64,000 nucleotides of DNA from Helianthus annuus (GCF_002127325.2 NC_035437.2:169833398-169897397); one strand, 5' to 3'. Counted from the stretch's first letter, positions 1 to 13,500 are shown. Made by a program: numbers and translations. Notes: generated by a model not told the origin, from the letters alone.

Positions 1-630
1 TGAACCAAATTCATTTGTTTTTCACACCATCTTTATCTTCTTCTTGATTCTTTTTGTACTCAATAAGCTCTTTATTCATTTGATACCATGGCATCCAAGA
101 ATTTCAAAACCACCAATTCTCCATCCACCAATTCAAGATAAGACAAGTCTAGAAGACGAAGTGGAATTAGAGAACAAGATTGTTGATGAAGATGAGGAAG
201 ACAAAGTAGAAACTAATGATTATGAAGACGATTGTACCGAAGTGGCCTCACCAAAGCGAGCCGCAAGTCAAATGGCCGCACCCACGACAAGTAAACGGTC
301 AAAGAAATAAACCGGTTACAATGCAAAATGTTTGTATTTTCTTAACAAGTTTGTATTTTTTTTAATATGTAAGTTTTTTTTTTCAAATTAAGGTATTTTT
401 TGAAAGAATCAATTCCTAAAGTATGATAGCAGCAATTTTATTGAGTTACCCAATGGAACCGGTACCCTACCTGGAATCGGTTAGTATCGGTTCCACTATT
501 ATTGATCTGAAACCGGCTAGGAACTGGAACCGGTTTCTTCAAGAACCAGTTCCACCCACACTCATACAGGAACCGGGTCCAGTTAGGAACCGATTCCGGG
601 TATAAAAGAAACCCGAAATACCCATCTCTA
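1..630 (+). mobile_element. 3' part of an internally deleted hAT-like DNA transposon
   Basis: Bases 44-310 encode an acidic then basic peptide ending in PKRAASQMAAPTTSKRSKK. It looks like the low-complexity leader that precedes the BED zinc finger in plant hAT transposases, but no finger or catalytic domain follows. Bases 440-600 carry many direct and inverted GGAACCGGTT-like motifs, as in hAT subterminal regions. The stretch ends at 611-630 with ACCCGAAATACCCATCTCTA, whose complement TAGAGATGGGTATTTCGGGT resembles a hAT terminus. Bases 631-638 (ATTTCAAC) would be the 8-bp target duplication, but the other end lies before the window, so this cannot be confirmed. An out-of-frame short ORF from the ATG at 88 ends at 141. 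The assignment rests on style and position, not on a transposase domain. Confidence 0.4.
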
Positions 631-700
631 ATTTCAACCCGGTCCTTCACTTTCGGACTGTTCCATAAGTTGGCCATAAATCAAACTACAAAATCCAACT

Positions 701-2331
<1,631 letters not shown>

Positions 2332-3549
2332 AGCACTTGAATGGATTTTGGTATCAGGTTTGAAATTTTTACTTATCTGTTTGTTTTGTTTGAATTTGGA
2401 CTTTTGAGGGTTAATCTACAATACTTGATACAATGTTATTGTCATTTTGCTTATTTATTGATGAGATTTTAGTCGTATCATGGGAGTGTATGATTTTATG
2501 TTTAATTTTGTAGCGTTGTTAATTTGTTACACAACATGAATCTAATAATCGAACACATGAAGTGTCCTGGCTTATTCGCTTAAGGTTAGTTTGAACAGAT
2601 GTTTTTATAACCGGACCGGACATTAAACCGGATGCCTTACTGGTCCACGAAACATTGAAATGGCTGTTGAACCATATTGATAAAATGTTATTTTCTCACA
2701 ATCTCACCCCATATTTTATTACATGTCAATATTATCTAGATCTCTCTATTAGTACATTAATTGATATGAGAAATAGAAGAAAATACTATTTTCCAAACAA
2801 AATCAATGATTAAAACAAAATTAACTATTATTTTTTACCATCAAAGCATTAACAAAACCAATGATTAAAAAAAATTAACTATTATTTTTACCATCAAGCC
2901 ATTTTTGACGGAAAACCCAAACCTTATCACAAGAAGCTAGTTGTTCCATTACTAGTGGAGACCAATAACCTTGTATTAAGAACCAACACAAACAAAGATA
3001 GGATTTGACTCCACTTGTTGTATTGTCCTATTTCATAATCTAGGACCACTTGTCTTATCTAGGGCTAACTCTTTTATTTCAATATTTTTTGGTATCAAAT
3101 ATGCCAATGATGTTCTAAAGCAATGTACCACATGATAAAAAACTTTGCATTTTTAATACACAATGAATCTTGTTTTTTTTTCCAATAAATTATAATATCA
3201 AAGATGATGTATGGTTCTTGAAAACTCTCCTAGTATCAATATCTAGAACAAAAAATACAAGACAACTAACACAATTTATGTCGTCAATTTATGACGACAT
3301 GACTTATTAAGATTCTAGATTATAGATAAAACACAAAAAACAAAATTCAACATGCGATGTATAGGTGTTTTGAAATTTTTTTAAGAAAAAAATCATATTA
3401 AAAGTTGTTTTTTCCATGTAATACATAAAAAACATTGTCGTTCAATAGAAAGTAAAAAATGCAAGTGTATGCACACATAACTCTATCTAAAGAAAGTTTT
3501 ACAAAGGAATGTACTTGGAATAGCCATTTAACGTTTAATATGGTTTAAA
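2332..3549. other. Intergenic, AT-rich; one tandem duplication and one small hairpin
   Basis: This holds the RPL8 3' UTR and then AT-rich sequence with no credible coding frame. A 56-bp unit starting AATCAATGATTAAAAC is tandemly duplicated at 2801-2902. A perfect 9-bp hairpin occurs at 3278-3300 (ATGTCGTCA, loop ATTTA, TGACGACAT). No transposon ends were recognised. The downstream C2H2 gene is convergent, so both 3' ends lie here. Confidence 0.6.
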
Positions 3550-5551
3550 TTAGGGTTTGCAAATCACCACAAAGCAAGGCAAAAGAGCTCTAGGACTAAG
3601 TAGATAAAGCTCTTCAATATTCGAATAAATTCCAACTTTCCCCGCTAACGAGTCAAACCCCGTTTGACCCGATATTTCTTGAATGTTTTCTAGTGGCCGA
3701 TGCACCCTCCCGGCTATTACTCTACACACGATCAATGCTTTTCGTGTATCTGGGTCTTCTTCAACCACTTCTATAGATTGAAAAGCTTTAACACTTGTAG
3801 AAGATGTAAAAATACCAATTCCGTCATTGATTGTTGAAAACCCTTCTCTTATGACCTGGCAAACACAACATTTGTCACAATCACAAAGACTCGAGTCACC
3901 ATTGACGCCAAGCGAACAAGCAATTGTGGCACCGTAAAACCGTAGTAACTCGTTTCCATCTGCAATACAACGAGGATGTTTTTTGGGTAACTTGCTTGCT
4001 TTTGTTTTCACTAATTCTCGATATTCTTCGAATCTAGCTAGTGTTTTTTGCGTGTTGTGTACCTTTAAAATCTTGTCAATTCGACCAGAAGCGCTCTCGG
4101 ATGTTAACCAACTCGAACGACAAATGATTTCCACTATCTTTCTCGACGAATCGCCCTCCGAAAGCTCACTAACTATAAACAAGTTAGGAAAACGAAATTT
4201 CAAGTTTACGCTTCAAACCCTTAACTTAAGGAAATGATATTAACAATTTAACATCAGCCAAACGTGATAAGAAGACTAAAAGAAAGTTAATTTTTTTTTA
4301 TATATATGTTTAACTTTAGCCTTTTACATCATGTAGCGTAGGTGATGTTAAATCAAACAATAAAATATCCAAGGTGTTCAGAACTTAAGCTTTCGTGAAA
4401 CCAATAATTACAACATAAAATTGTAATAACTCGATTTAAGTGTTTAAAATAAGGTAATTATGATTATGCGTTAAAGGATTAACTTTCTAAAACAGTAACC
4501 AAATTTCTTAAGTGGTATTATATTATCGCTATCATAACACGCGTTTAATCACCCTTAAATTATACACACTATTAAACCAAAAAAAGAGTAAACTTCCGTT
4601 TTGCTCCCTGTGGTTTGGTCACTTTAACGGTTTTGCCCCAAACCTTTCAAAATAGCCATTTTACTCCCTGATCTATGAAGGCTTTCATGATTTTGCTCCC
4701 CGCCCCTAAACGTCATCCATTTTAACAGTTAGGGTTTTAAGCTGGAATTGTAAAGGGAGGGTTGGGAAAAGACATAATTGCCCCTCAGGTGTTTTGCACG
4801 TGACAAAATTTAACTGTTAAAGTGGATGACGTTTAGGGGTGGGGAGCAAAATCATGAAGGCCTTCATAGATCAGGGAGTAAAATGGCTATTTTGAAAGGT
4901 TTGGGGCAAAACCATTAAAGTGACCAAACCACAGGGAGCAAAACGGAAGTTTACTCCCAAAAAAAATTAAAAAAATCCAAGGGACACAATACATGAAACA
5001 AGAATCTTACCCGCATGTTTGGAGACATGGTGAGTTTCAAGATTTTCCAACCTACGAAACTGCTTGCCACACTTATGGCACGTGACTCCACCGGAAAACC
5101 CATCGGAATATTCTTTCTCCGACGAACATCTACCTTTTTGCAAAACCATGTTATTCTTCCCAACAATCCCCAAATGACCAGAATTCCCATTCTTTAACTC
5201 CTGCATTGTCGCGGCGGCGCCGCCACCATTCCCGTCGTGAAAACCACCACCAAAGGTGGTGATTTTAAGCTCACATGTTGAATTATCAACAATTACATCA
5301 TGTGTAACATGATTCAAAAACTCACTACTTCCAATAGACCTTGGACTATAATTAACAACATTTTCAGAATGTCTTTTGCTTCCACCATTTATTACATCTT
5401 TAAGATTTGCAATGGATCTTGAACATCCGCATCTTCCGGGTTTTCGGGTCAGGATTGTTGACAAATGGGTTCTAGATTTCGGGTCGTGGACATCTGAAGA
5501 ATCTGATGTGCAGTGGAATGATTTTTTTAAGGAAAACCAAACGGTTGACAT
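3550..5551 (-). CDS. Plant C2H2-like zinc-finger protein with conserved C-terminal domain
   Basis: This belongs to the plant family typified by proteins starting M[PS]TVWFSLKKS.HC and ending in the invariant RALLPCFVVICKP. Their biochemical role is not well established; nuclear DNA or RNA binding is only inferred from the finger. Exon 1 is complement 5011-5551 and exon 2 is complement 3550-4172. The join KHA|VSELSEGDSSRK restores the family sequence and gives 387 residues. One C2H2 finger spans residues 158-179 (C158, C161, H174, H179) at the end of exon 1. Exon 2 carries the large conserved domain with a Cys cluster (CDCDKCCVC). An in-frame upstream ATG at 5716 would add 55 residues unlike the family, so 5551 is preferred. 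The 838-bp intron hosts a 371-bp MITE. Confidence 0.85.
4577..4965. mobile_element. MULE-type MITE, 371 bp, with 9-bp target duplication
   Basis: The element is 4586-4956. Its two arms are about 150-bp inverted repeats starting GAGTAAACTTCCGTTTTGCT, around a unique centre near 4740-4800. It is flanked by identical 9-bp duplications CCAAAAAAA at 4577-4585 and 4957-4965. A 9-bp duplication with long terminal inverted repeats is the hallmark of Mutator-like elements. It has no coding capacity and sits in the intron of the C2H2 gene, about 50 bp from the donor site. Confidence 0.8.
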
Positions 5552-7796
5552 GTTTTTTTTTTTTAAAGATTGGTTGAAAGTGTTGTGGTGTTCATGTTTT
5601 GATGAGAATTTTGGAATAAATATTAAAGATGTTTTGGGGTGAAGAAGGAAGTTGTTGAGAGTGATGGAATTGAAATGGATAATATCATAAAAAGAGTTTC
5701 GGTTTGAGACAAGCATCAGCCATTAGTCTATGACATGGTAAAGATAAAAGACAGTCACGGATGTGAATAACTGAAAAGGTGCACATATTCAATTTATTGG
5801 TTTCCATTTTGAATGATGCATTAAAGTTGTTCATTTATTACAAGGTTTTCTAGTTTCTAAACGATGAACGTTCATCAATTGGGCAGATCTTGGCTAGGGC
5901 CGCCGTTTAGGCGGCGTGACATTGGGTCACTCAAAAAGAAAGTCACCGTTCAAAAAAAATTTGTTTGGTGGGAAGTTCACACGCGTTCGTTTTTTTATAA
6001 ATGAATGAAGGAACATGAATGGAGGCCACGTTCATTCATTTATGTTTGTGAATGTTTGATAGCGTGATCCTTATATTCGTTCGTGTTCAACATTTTTATT
6101 AGGGTTTTTAACTTTTATGTTTTATTTATTTACTCCAAAATTCCACTATTAGGATGTTTAGTAATATTGGTGAATTGTATATTACTAGAAAATTAATATT
6201 ATAATATATGTTCACATGTGTTTGTTTTTGTTCATGTTCGCTTGTTTGTGTTGATTTGTTGTTTTTCTAGCCAATGATCTCTAAATCAAATGGTGGGAGA
6301 CTTGCATTTCTCTTGGGAGATGGAGGTTCAACTCTCACTTGGTGTAGAGTGAGGTACTAGTGGCAATGATAGGAGACCCAGAGAAATCTGGGTTCGAAAC
6401 TTGAGCCAAACGAGTTTTACCGGTAATTTCACTATCGTGCCTACGGGCGGGTGGGTTACCGGGTTTTCCCCGGAATTGGTGGTGGACTCAGGTTACTCTC
6501 GGAGTACTTTGTTTGGTCCAGTAGGTACTCCAAGAGTGCTTGGGATTTATTCTGTTGATCGTTCAAAAAAATGTTTGTTTTTCTTTTTAATGAATGTTTA
6601 TTTGTGTCCTTTTGCGTTCATAACCTAAATAACAAATGAACACGTTCATTTACTTATTTACTTAATGAACGAACACGTACAAAGAATTCGTACGGAAAGT
6701 ATTCATGAACAGTTTTTGAACACATTTATTTCCTTAACGGACGAACACTAATATCACCTTGTTTGTGTTCATTTAGTTCGTTTCCAGAACTAAGCTTTTT
6801 ACTTTTACTTGTGAGTCAAGTTTGTTTTCTTGAAAAAACGAACACGAATATCGTGGTGGTATATTTAAAGATTAGAAATTGAAAGAATATTTAGTCATAA
6901 ATTATAAAAATAGTAAAAGAAACAACTAAATTATATATAATGAAACTTTCAAATTATATTAAATTACATGATTTAGTTTCAAATAAAAAGGTATTTAGTT
7001 CATTCAAGTGGTCTGTCAGTGATTAAAATTACCGTTAAAAACAAAATAATACATTAGTAAGCTGTAATAACAATATTTGGATGATGCTATAACTATCTAA
7101 ATAGAGTACGAACTTCTAAACCGGACCTTCTTTAAGAAAAATAAAGTGAGATGAGTGTTGTTTGATACCTAACACAAGACTAGGTCGTATAGGTATAGCT
7201 ATGACATATATTCGGATATCAAGCATATGTCGAAACATCTTTAAAAAAAGTAAAGATGCTTTAAAGCCGTATAGCTATGACATATTCGGATATCAAGCAT
7301 ATCATGCATATGTGTAAACATCTTTTAACATACATATCTCTATAAATTAGGATAGAATAGGAAGGCTTAAACCTTCCATGATCATTTGACATATGCATGG
7401 GCAGATCTATCATTGTGGTAGAGGCAGCCTCCGCTGCACTTCAACTTTTAACCAGAAGTGCATTTTTTATGACGATTCATTACCTTTGAAAAAAATATAT
7501 GCTATCCCTCCTCAATAGTTAAAGAGACGAGTGTAAAGAGAAAAAAAAAGTGAAGAAAATAAGAGAGTAAGTTAAGCGTTTTTTGGCGAACGGTAAAATG
7601 TTGTTACCTGGTTTGATGGTTGTTTGAGGAAGAAGACTGTAAAGATGAAAGTGAAATTATGATTAAATAAAGTTTTAAAATAACTTTAAACAAAAAGCAA
7701 AAGTGAAGGTGCGAGCCTACAACCTATATATATCCCACCAATCCAAATAGAAATCATTTTTAACAGCTAACAAAATCAATATGCCAACGTAAGAGA
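5552..7796. other. Repeat-rich intergenic tract
   Basis: This holds the 5' region of the C2H2 gene and then degenerate GTTCG/CGAAC-rich sequence on both sides of a SINE-like unit (about 5975-6260 and 6580-6790), probably a decayed hAT MITE split by the SINE. A 36-bp sequence with core TATAGCTATGACATAT is directly repeated at about 7193 and 7270. The rest is AT-rich. No gene is supported; the 75-residue frame at 6401 lies inside the SINE-like unit. Confidence 0.5.
6270..6576 (+). mobile_element. SINE-like retroposon (tRNA-derived type)
   Basis: A pol III B-box-like GGTTCGAAACTTG begins at 6391, about 30 bp after an A-box-like TGGCAATGATAGG (6361). A GC-richer body follows (ACCGGGTTTTCCCCGGAATT) and it ends near GTTGATCGTTCAAAAAAA. 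Composition and layout differ from the AT-rich surroundings and resemble plant tRNA-derived SINEs. Exact ends and target duplications were not found, because the surrounding repeat is itself degenerate. Confidence 0.45.
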
Positions 7797-8038
7797 GAGA
7801 AGGAAAGAAAGAAGTCCACAACCTTTTTTATTTCCGATCTGCGAGACTGGTGTGACATTTTTAGGTTGTGGGATGCCTTTAGGCAGTTCCAGAATCTCAC
7901 AGATACGATAGTTCCAGGGAAGAAGGATACCAGAGGTCAGAAGTTTGGATTCATTCGCCTTGCCAACATCGTTAGGACCAAAGATTGGATCTTAGAACTA
8001 TCGAAGATTTCCATCGATGGTGCAAAGTTGGGGGTTAA
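7797..8038 (+). pseudogene. RRM-domain gene fragment, left part of a tandem array
   Basis: The reading LWDAFRQFQNLTD ... KKDTRG.KFGFIRLANI is an RNA-recognition motif of the kind found in Asteraceae RRM proteins and at the N-terminus of some LINE-linked proteins. The frame is broken (no start; AC.TTTTT in place of the normal DNF). It is cut at 8038 by the chromovirus insertion and the array resumes at 17261. The junction sequence GGGGGTTAA|CGTGG is intact at the other unit borders, so this was one continuous array before the insertion. Confidence 0.65.
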
Positions 8039-10428
8039 TGTCACACCCCCAAAATCCCACACGCGGAGTACCACCGCTTGGAGGCGTGACTGACCAGGAT
8101 CAAGCCACCAATTATATCAAACATAGCATTTAATAATAATCAAAGACATAATTGGTGTTCAAAACCAAACACTGTTTAAGTAGCGGAAGCATTAAATGTA
8201 AAACCCAAAACATAAGTATCAATGTGTGAATGTAAAAGTGTTTAATAAGCATTCACGAGTTCTTGACCACAACGACCCGCTTCTCCTCTGGTGCAAGCTC
8301 CAAGTATACCTAAGGTCCTGCAAGGCATGCAGCAGATAATCAACAAACTAGTTGAGCGAGTTCACAGAAAGTAAGTTCATAATGTAATGCATAAGAATGG
8401 CTAGTGGGGGCTTCCCATACTAGTGTGTACTAAAGGTGGGGGCTTCCCATGTTCATCCTGGTTAATGAGGGCTTCTCATTAACGGTACTTACTAGACTAA
8501 CTTCCGACCATGTGTTCTTCTTTACCGAGAACAGGAAAACGTACAGGGTCACGTAGGCTTTACGTGACGTGCCCTTCCCCGAGGACAGTGGTACGCGAGG
8601 GGCTACGTAGGCTTTACGCAGCGTGGCCTTCCGACCTGGAAGCCAGTGAATGGTATTGGGTTACGTAGGCTTTACGTAACGTGTCCTTCCCGACCCGGGA
8701 GACATATGGCAACTATACTGGGTTACGTAGGCTTTACGTAACGTGTCCTGACTAACCTGAGGACGATGGTCTATAGTCTGGTATATGCGTAAGTACGAGT
8801 AATCATTCCACATTCATCATATCCAACCCAATTCCCAACCCGGGAATCCCATGCCTTGGCTGTGTGAACTCACCTTGGTTTGCTCGGCAGATACACAAAG
8901 AGTACGAGTAAGCAAGTAATGGTCAACCACGTCCTATCATGGTTATTATGCAAGTCAGGTTCAGTGTTCAAGTAGTGCACGTAACCAATCAAAGCAAGTA
9001 CGTATGCACGTAAACAATCAAGAGCATACACTTGTGCGATTCATTATATGTTTCCCAAACAATACCCGGCCCAATCAATAACCCATTCAGTAAGCGGCCC
9101 AAAGATAACAATTTAGACATGAAGGTTTCGGCCCAATAAATCAACAGGCAATGTCTTGTGCGATTGGCCTAGGCCCAACTATAAACGGCCCATTGTGTTG
9201 TGTGATTCAGCTAGCATAAGCAGCCCAAACATATGGTACGTAGTGGACTTGTGCGATCCGATCAGTTGGGCTGCCCGGCCCAACTATAACCTACGGCCCA
9301 ATGTACACATAGTAACGTTGTGCGATCCAGCTGTTTTTGTGCGATTCAGCTGGGTTGTGCGATCCAATACCCTTGTGCGAGTGGGCTGGATTGTGGGACA
9401 AGCTTTTGGGCTTGTCCGGCCCAACAGTTAGGCTAACCCAACAACTTGTGCGATCTGTCACCTCTTGTGCGACTGAGGTCACATTGTACGGCTGGGACCT
9501 GTTGTGCGTGTGATCTTGTGTGATTCAGATCAGTTGTGCGATCGGGCCAGCTTGTGCGTGTGGTCCATTTGTGCGATCAGTTAAATCATCCCATTAATCA
9601 AGCAAATTCGGTTACAATCAATAACTATTTCCAAATTTATCTAACTCAATCAACACAATTACAACAACTCGTTTAGCAAGATATCGATCAAACAAGATAT
9701 TCTATCAAGCATCCTCATGAACCCTAATAATCGTATGAACAATCTCTAACAATTTATATGAACATATGGCCTAGAACATCAACCAATCCGATTACATGAG
9801 CATACATATATGACCGATATCAAAACACCATTAAGCATCAAACGATTAACAGAACTATTAACATGAATCCGTTCTACACATCACAACCGATTACCATATA
9901 TCCTTACTTCCGATTTTTGTGTTAAGATCATGAGGTATATTCACATATAAAGACTAGCCTAGATCGATCAACAACCATCATGTAACATCATATGAGTGCA
10001 TATCACATACAATCAATTAGTAACAAGCAACATACACTAACCGGTTGGAAATCAAGAGAGAGGCGATGATCCTCTTGTGCCTTGTGTCGTCGGGTTCTAA
10101 GCAGCCGAGAGAGAGAGGGTTTAGGGTTGTGTGTGTTTTTGTGTTGGTAACAAATGAGAAAAAGGATCAAGTCCCTAATTGTTTACACGGTTAGAGAGAG
10201 GGGCCGGTTCTACCTTGGGCCGTCCTTGGGCCCAATCAAATGATATGGCCCAATGGCCTTGTGTGAATGATGTGAGCTTGTACGGTTCGATCGTTAAATA
10301 CATACATACATTCAATATAACGCAACACATTGCACATTTTCACAAAGTTCATGCAACATTTATTAATTCCAAATATCGTATAGACACGTAACGTTACACA
10401 AAACGAGTCTAAAGTTCGAGTTGTCACA
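8039..10428 (-). repeat. 3' LTR of the first chromovirus
   Basis: This 2390-bp LTR begins TGTCACACCCCCAAAATCCC and ends GAGTTGTCACA (plus strand). The short TGTCACA / TGTGACA ends are the usual inverted TG...CA termini. It contains four hairpin repeats with core ACGTAGGCTTTACGT at about 8551, 8604, 8662 and 8723, and about 14 copies of TTGTGCGA-like motifs at 9033-9570. Both arrays recur in the other LTR. Small ORFs inside (for example 9156-9431) consist of these repeats and are not genes. Confidence 0.93.
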
Positions 10429-10541
10429 TTATCCCCAACTAATTTGAAATTTCGTCCCGAAATTTGGTATGCACTCACTGAGGAAGCTAGGTAAACTGTA
10501 CTGTTTACTGATTTTCCTGGGGTGTCACATCCTCCCCCCGT
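10429..10541 (-). other. Polypurine tract region, apparently duplicated
   Basis: Next to the LTR, 10429-10440 reads ATAA-preceded GTTGGGGAT on the minus strand. A second, better purine tract (ACGGGGGGAGGA on the minus strand, 10529-10540) lies 100 bp inward and is also preceded by LTR-end-like TGTCACA (10522-10528). Both copies are followed by near-identical text around TTTCGTCCCGAAAT (from about 10451 and 10554). The inner copy matches the PPT style of the second chromovirus. Confidence 0.55.
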
Positions 10542-13500
10542 TGATCTGGAATTTCGTCCCGAAATTCCGAAGTAGTAGCTTCAGCCTCAGTAGTGGTTGC
10601 CTGGTTCCCGAATAAATGGGGGTACTTTTCTGTCATCCTGTCTTCGCGTTCCCAGGTGTACTCTGGGCCACGTTTGGAGTTCCAACGAACTCGGACAAGA
10701 GGGATTCTCTTGTGTTTGAGGACCTTCACATCCCGGTCCGTGATTTCTACTGGTTCCTCAACGAACTGCAACCGTTCGTCGATAGTGAGTTCCTTAAAAG
10801 GAATGATGAGGTTTTCATCAGATAGGCACTTCTTTAAGTTTGATACATGAAAGACATTGTGAACTGCCCCGAGTTCAGCTGGTAGGTTCAACTTGTAGGC
10901 AACCTTGCCAACCTTTTCTATGATTTCGAATGGTCCGACGTATCGCGGATTCAGTTTGCCCCGTTTGCCAAAACGTACCACACCCTTCCAGGGTGAAACT
11001 TTCAATAAAACCCGGTCCCCGACCTCGAATTCCAATGGCTTTCTACGCTTGTCCGCGTAGGCTTTCTGACGGTCGCGTGCTGCCGCCATGTGTTGTCGTA
11101 TCTGTGCAATCTTTTCTGTGGCGTCCACAACAATCTCTGGACCCGTGATCTGACTATCTCCCACTTCTGCCCAGCAGAGTGGTGACCGGCATTTACGCCC
11201 GTACAATGCCTCGAATGGAGCGGCTTGAATGCTGGTGTGATAACTGTTATTGTAAGAAAACTCCACCAGAGGGAGGTGCTTTTCCCAGCCGTTGCCGAAA
11301 TCGATAACGCATGCCCGAAGCATGTCTTCAAGGGTTTGAATCGTTCGCTCAGACTGCCCATCCGTCTGAGGGTGGTATGCTGTGCTCATGTCTAACCTTG
11401 AGCCAAAAGATTTGTGCATTGCTTGCCAAAGTTCTGACGTGAATCGTGCATCGCGATCCGAAATGATAGACGTGGGCACCCCGTGCCTCGAGACAACTTC
11501 TTTAAGATAGACGTCTGCGAGAGTGGAGAACTTATCCGTTTCCTTAATCGGCAGGAAGTGTGCAGACTTGGTGAGTCGATCAACTATGACCCATATCGTA
11601 TCGTTCCCACGCTGGGATCTAGGTAAACCCGTAACGAAATCCATGGAAATTTCCTCCCATTTCCATTGCGGTATTTTAGGCTGCTGCAGTAGGCCAGCTG
11701 GTTTCTGATATTCGACCTTGACTCTCGCACAGGTTAAGCATTTTCCAACGTACGTAGCGATGTGAGCCTTCATACTAGGCCACCAATAAGTAGTGCTGAT
11801 GTCGTGGTACATTTTATCCGACCCTGGATGTACCGAATAGCGAGACTTGTGAGCTTCATCCATTACAAGTTCGCGTAAACCGCCATAAAGTGGGACCCAA
11901 ATACGCCCCGTTACATAGTAGGCGCCGTCTTCCCTTTGTTCCATGCGTTGCCTTGAGCCGCGTAAGGCTTCAGCTTTAACGTTTTCGGGTTTCAGTGCTT
12001 CTAACTGAGCAGCTCGGATCTGTGCAGGAAGACTGGACTGAATAGTAAGCTGTAGCGCTCGCACGCGCTTAGGTAGAGTGTCTTTCCGACTGAGGGCATC
12101 AGCCACAACATTGGCCTTGCCTGGATGATACTTGATGGCGCATTCGTAGTCGTTCAGAAGTTCAACCCATCTTCGTTGACGCATATTCAAATCCTTTTGC
12201 TTAAGAATATGCTCGAGACTCCTGTGATCGGTGTAAATCGTGCACCTGGTACCGTACAGGTAGTGTCGCCATATCTTAAGCGCGAAAACAACAGCTCCCA
12301 GCTCTAAATCGCGCGTCGTATAATTCCGTTCATGAACCTTGAGTTGCCGAGAGGCGTATGCAATAACTTTATCCCCCTGCATCAATACGCAACCAAGCCC
12401 CTGTATCGATGCGTCACAATAAACCACGAAGTCATCCGTGCCCTCTGGCAATGAGAGAATAGGTGCGCTGCAAAGCCTATCCTTTAAGTACTGAAAAGCG
12501 GTCTCTTGCGTACTACCCCATCTGTAAACGACACCTTCCTGTGTTAACATAGTAAGTGGTTGCGCGATCTTGGAGAAGTCTTTAATAAATCGCCTGTAGT
12601 AACCCGCCAAACCTAAGAATTGGCGTATTTCTGTCGGTGTACGCGGTGCTGGCCAGTTTCTGATCGAATCAACCTTGGATGGATCGACATGAATCCCATC
12701 CTTGTTCACCACATGGCCTAAGAAGTGGACTTCACGAAGCCAGAAGTCGCATTTTGAAAACTTTGCGTACAGTTGCTCCTTTCGAAGAAGTTCCAAGTTA
12801 AGACGTAAGTGCTGCTCGTGCTCCTCCTGACTCTTGGAGTAAATCAAAATGTCGTCGATGAAGACGATAACAAACTTATCAAGATACGGTTTGCACACCC
12901 TGTTCATAAGATCCATGAAGACTGCTGGCGCGTTCGTAAGCCCGAATGGCATGACAAGAAACTCATAGTGTCCGTAACGAGTTCTGAAAGCGGTTTTGGA
13001 GACGTCCTCATCCCGGACTCTCAACTGATGATACCCTGACCTTAAATCAATCTTGGAATAGTAACACGACCCTTGCAACTGGTCGAATAGGTCATCTATG
13101 CGCGGAAGAGGATAACGGTTCTTCACCGTCACCTTATTAAGTTCGCGGTAGTCGGTGCACATCCTGAACGTACCGTCTTTCTTCTTCACAAATAACACTG
13201 GAGCTCCCCAAGGCGAAGAGCTTGGACGAATAAAGCCCTTTTCCAAGAGCTCTTGTAGCTGCTTCGACAGTTCTTCCAGTTCGGTTGGAGCTAAACGATA
13301 TGGTGCGCGGGCTATTGGTGCTGCTCCAGGAGCTAACTCGATCTGAAACTCGGCTTGACGGTGAGGAGGTAAACCAGGTAAATCTTCAGGAAACACTTGA
13401 GGAAAATCACGCACAACTGGTATATCCTCCAGCTTCTTTTCCTTTGCTGATGTGTCAGTGACAAGTGCCAGAATGGCAGTATGTCCCTTTCGTAAACATT

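Noticed and set aside
423..677. Overlapping plus- and minus-strand frames at the window start
   Set aside because: Both are built from repeated GGAACCGGTT motifs of a transposon end and show no protein-like composition.
5552..5716. N-terminal extension of the C2H2 protein from the ATG at 5716
   Set aside because: The extra 55 residues do not resemble the family, which begins at the MSTVWFSLKKS methionine; kept only as an in-frame alternative.
9156..9431. 91-codon frame repeated at 15988-16263
   Set aside because: It is inside the LTR and made of TTGTGCGA and GGCCCAA repeats; identical because the LTRs are.
9030..9580. CRISPR-like look of the TTGTGCGA array
   Set aside because: Motifs are only 8-14 bp, spacing is irregular, and the host is a plant nuclear genome.
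11002..13039. Numerous frames opposite or alongside the first chromovirus pol
   Set aside because: All overlap the conserved pol frame and show no family resemblance of their own.
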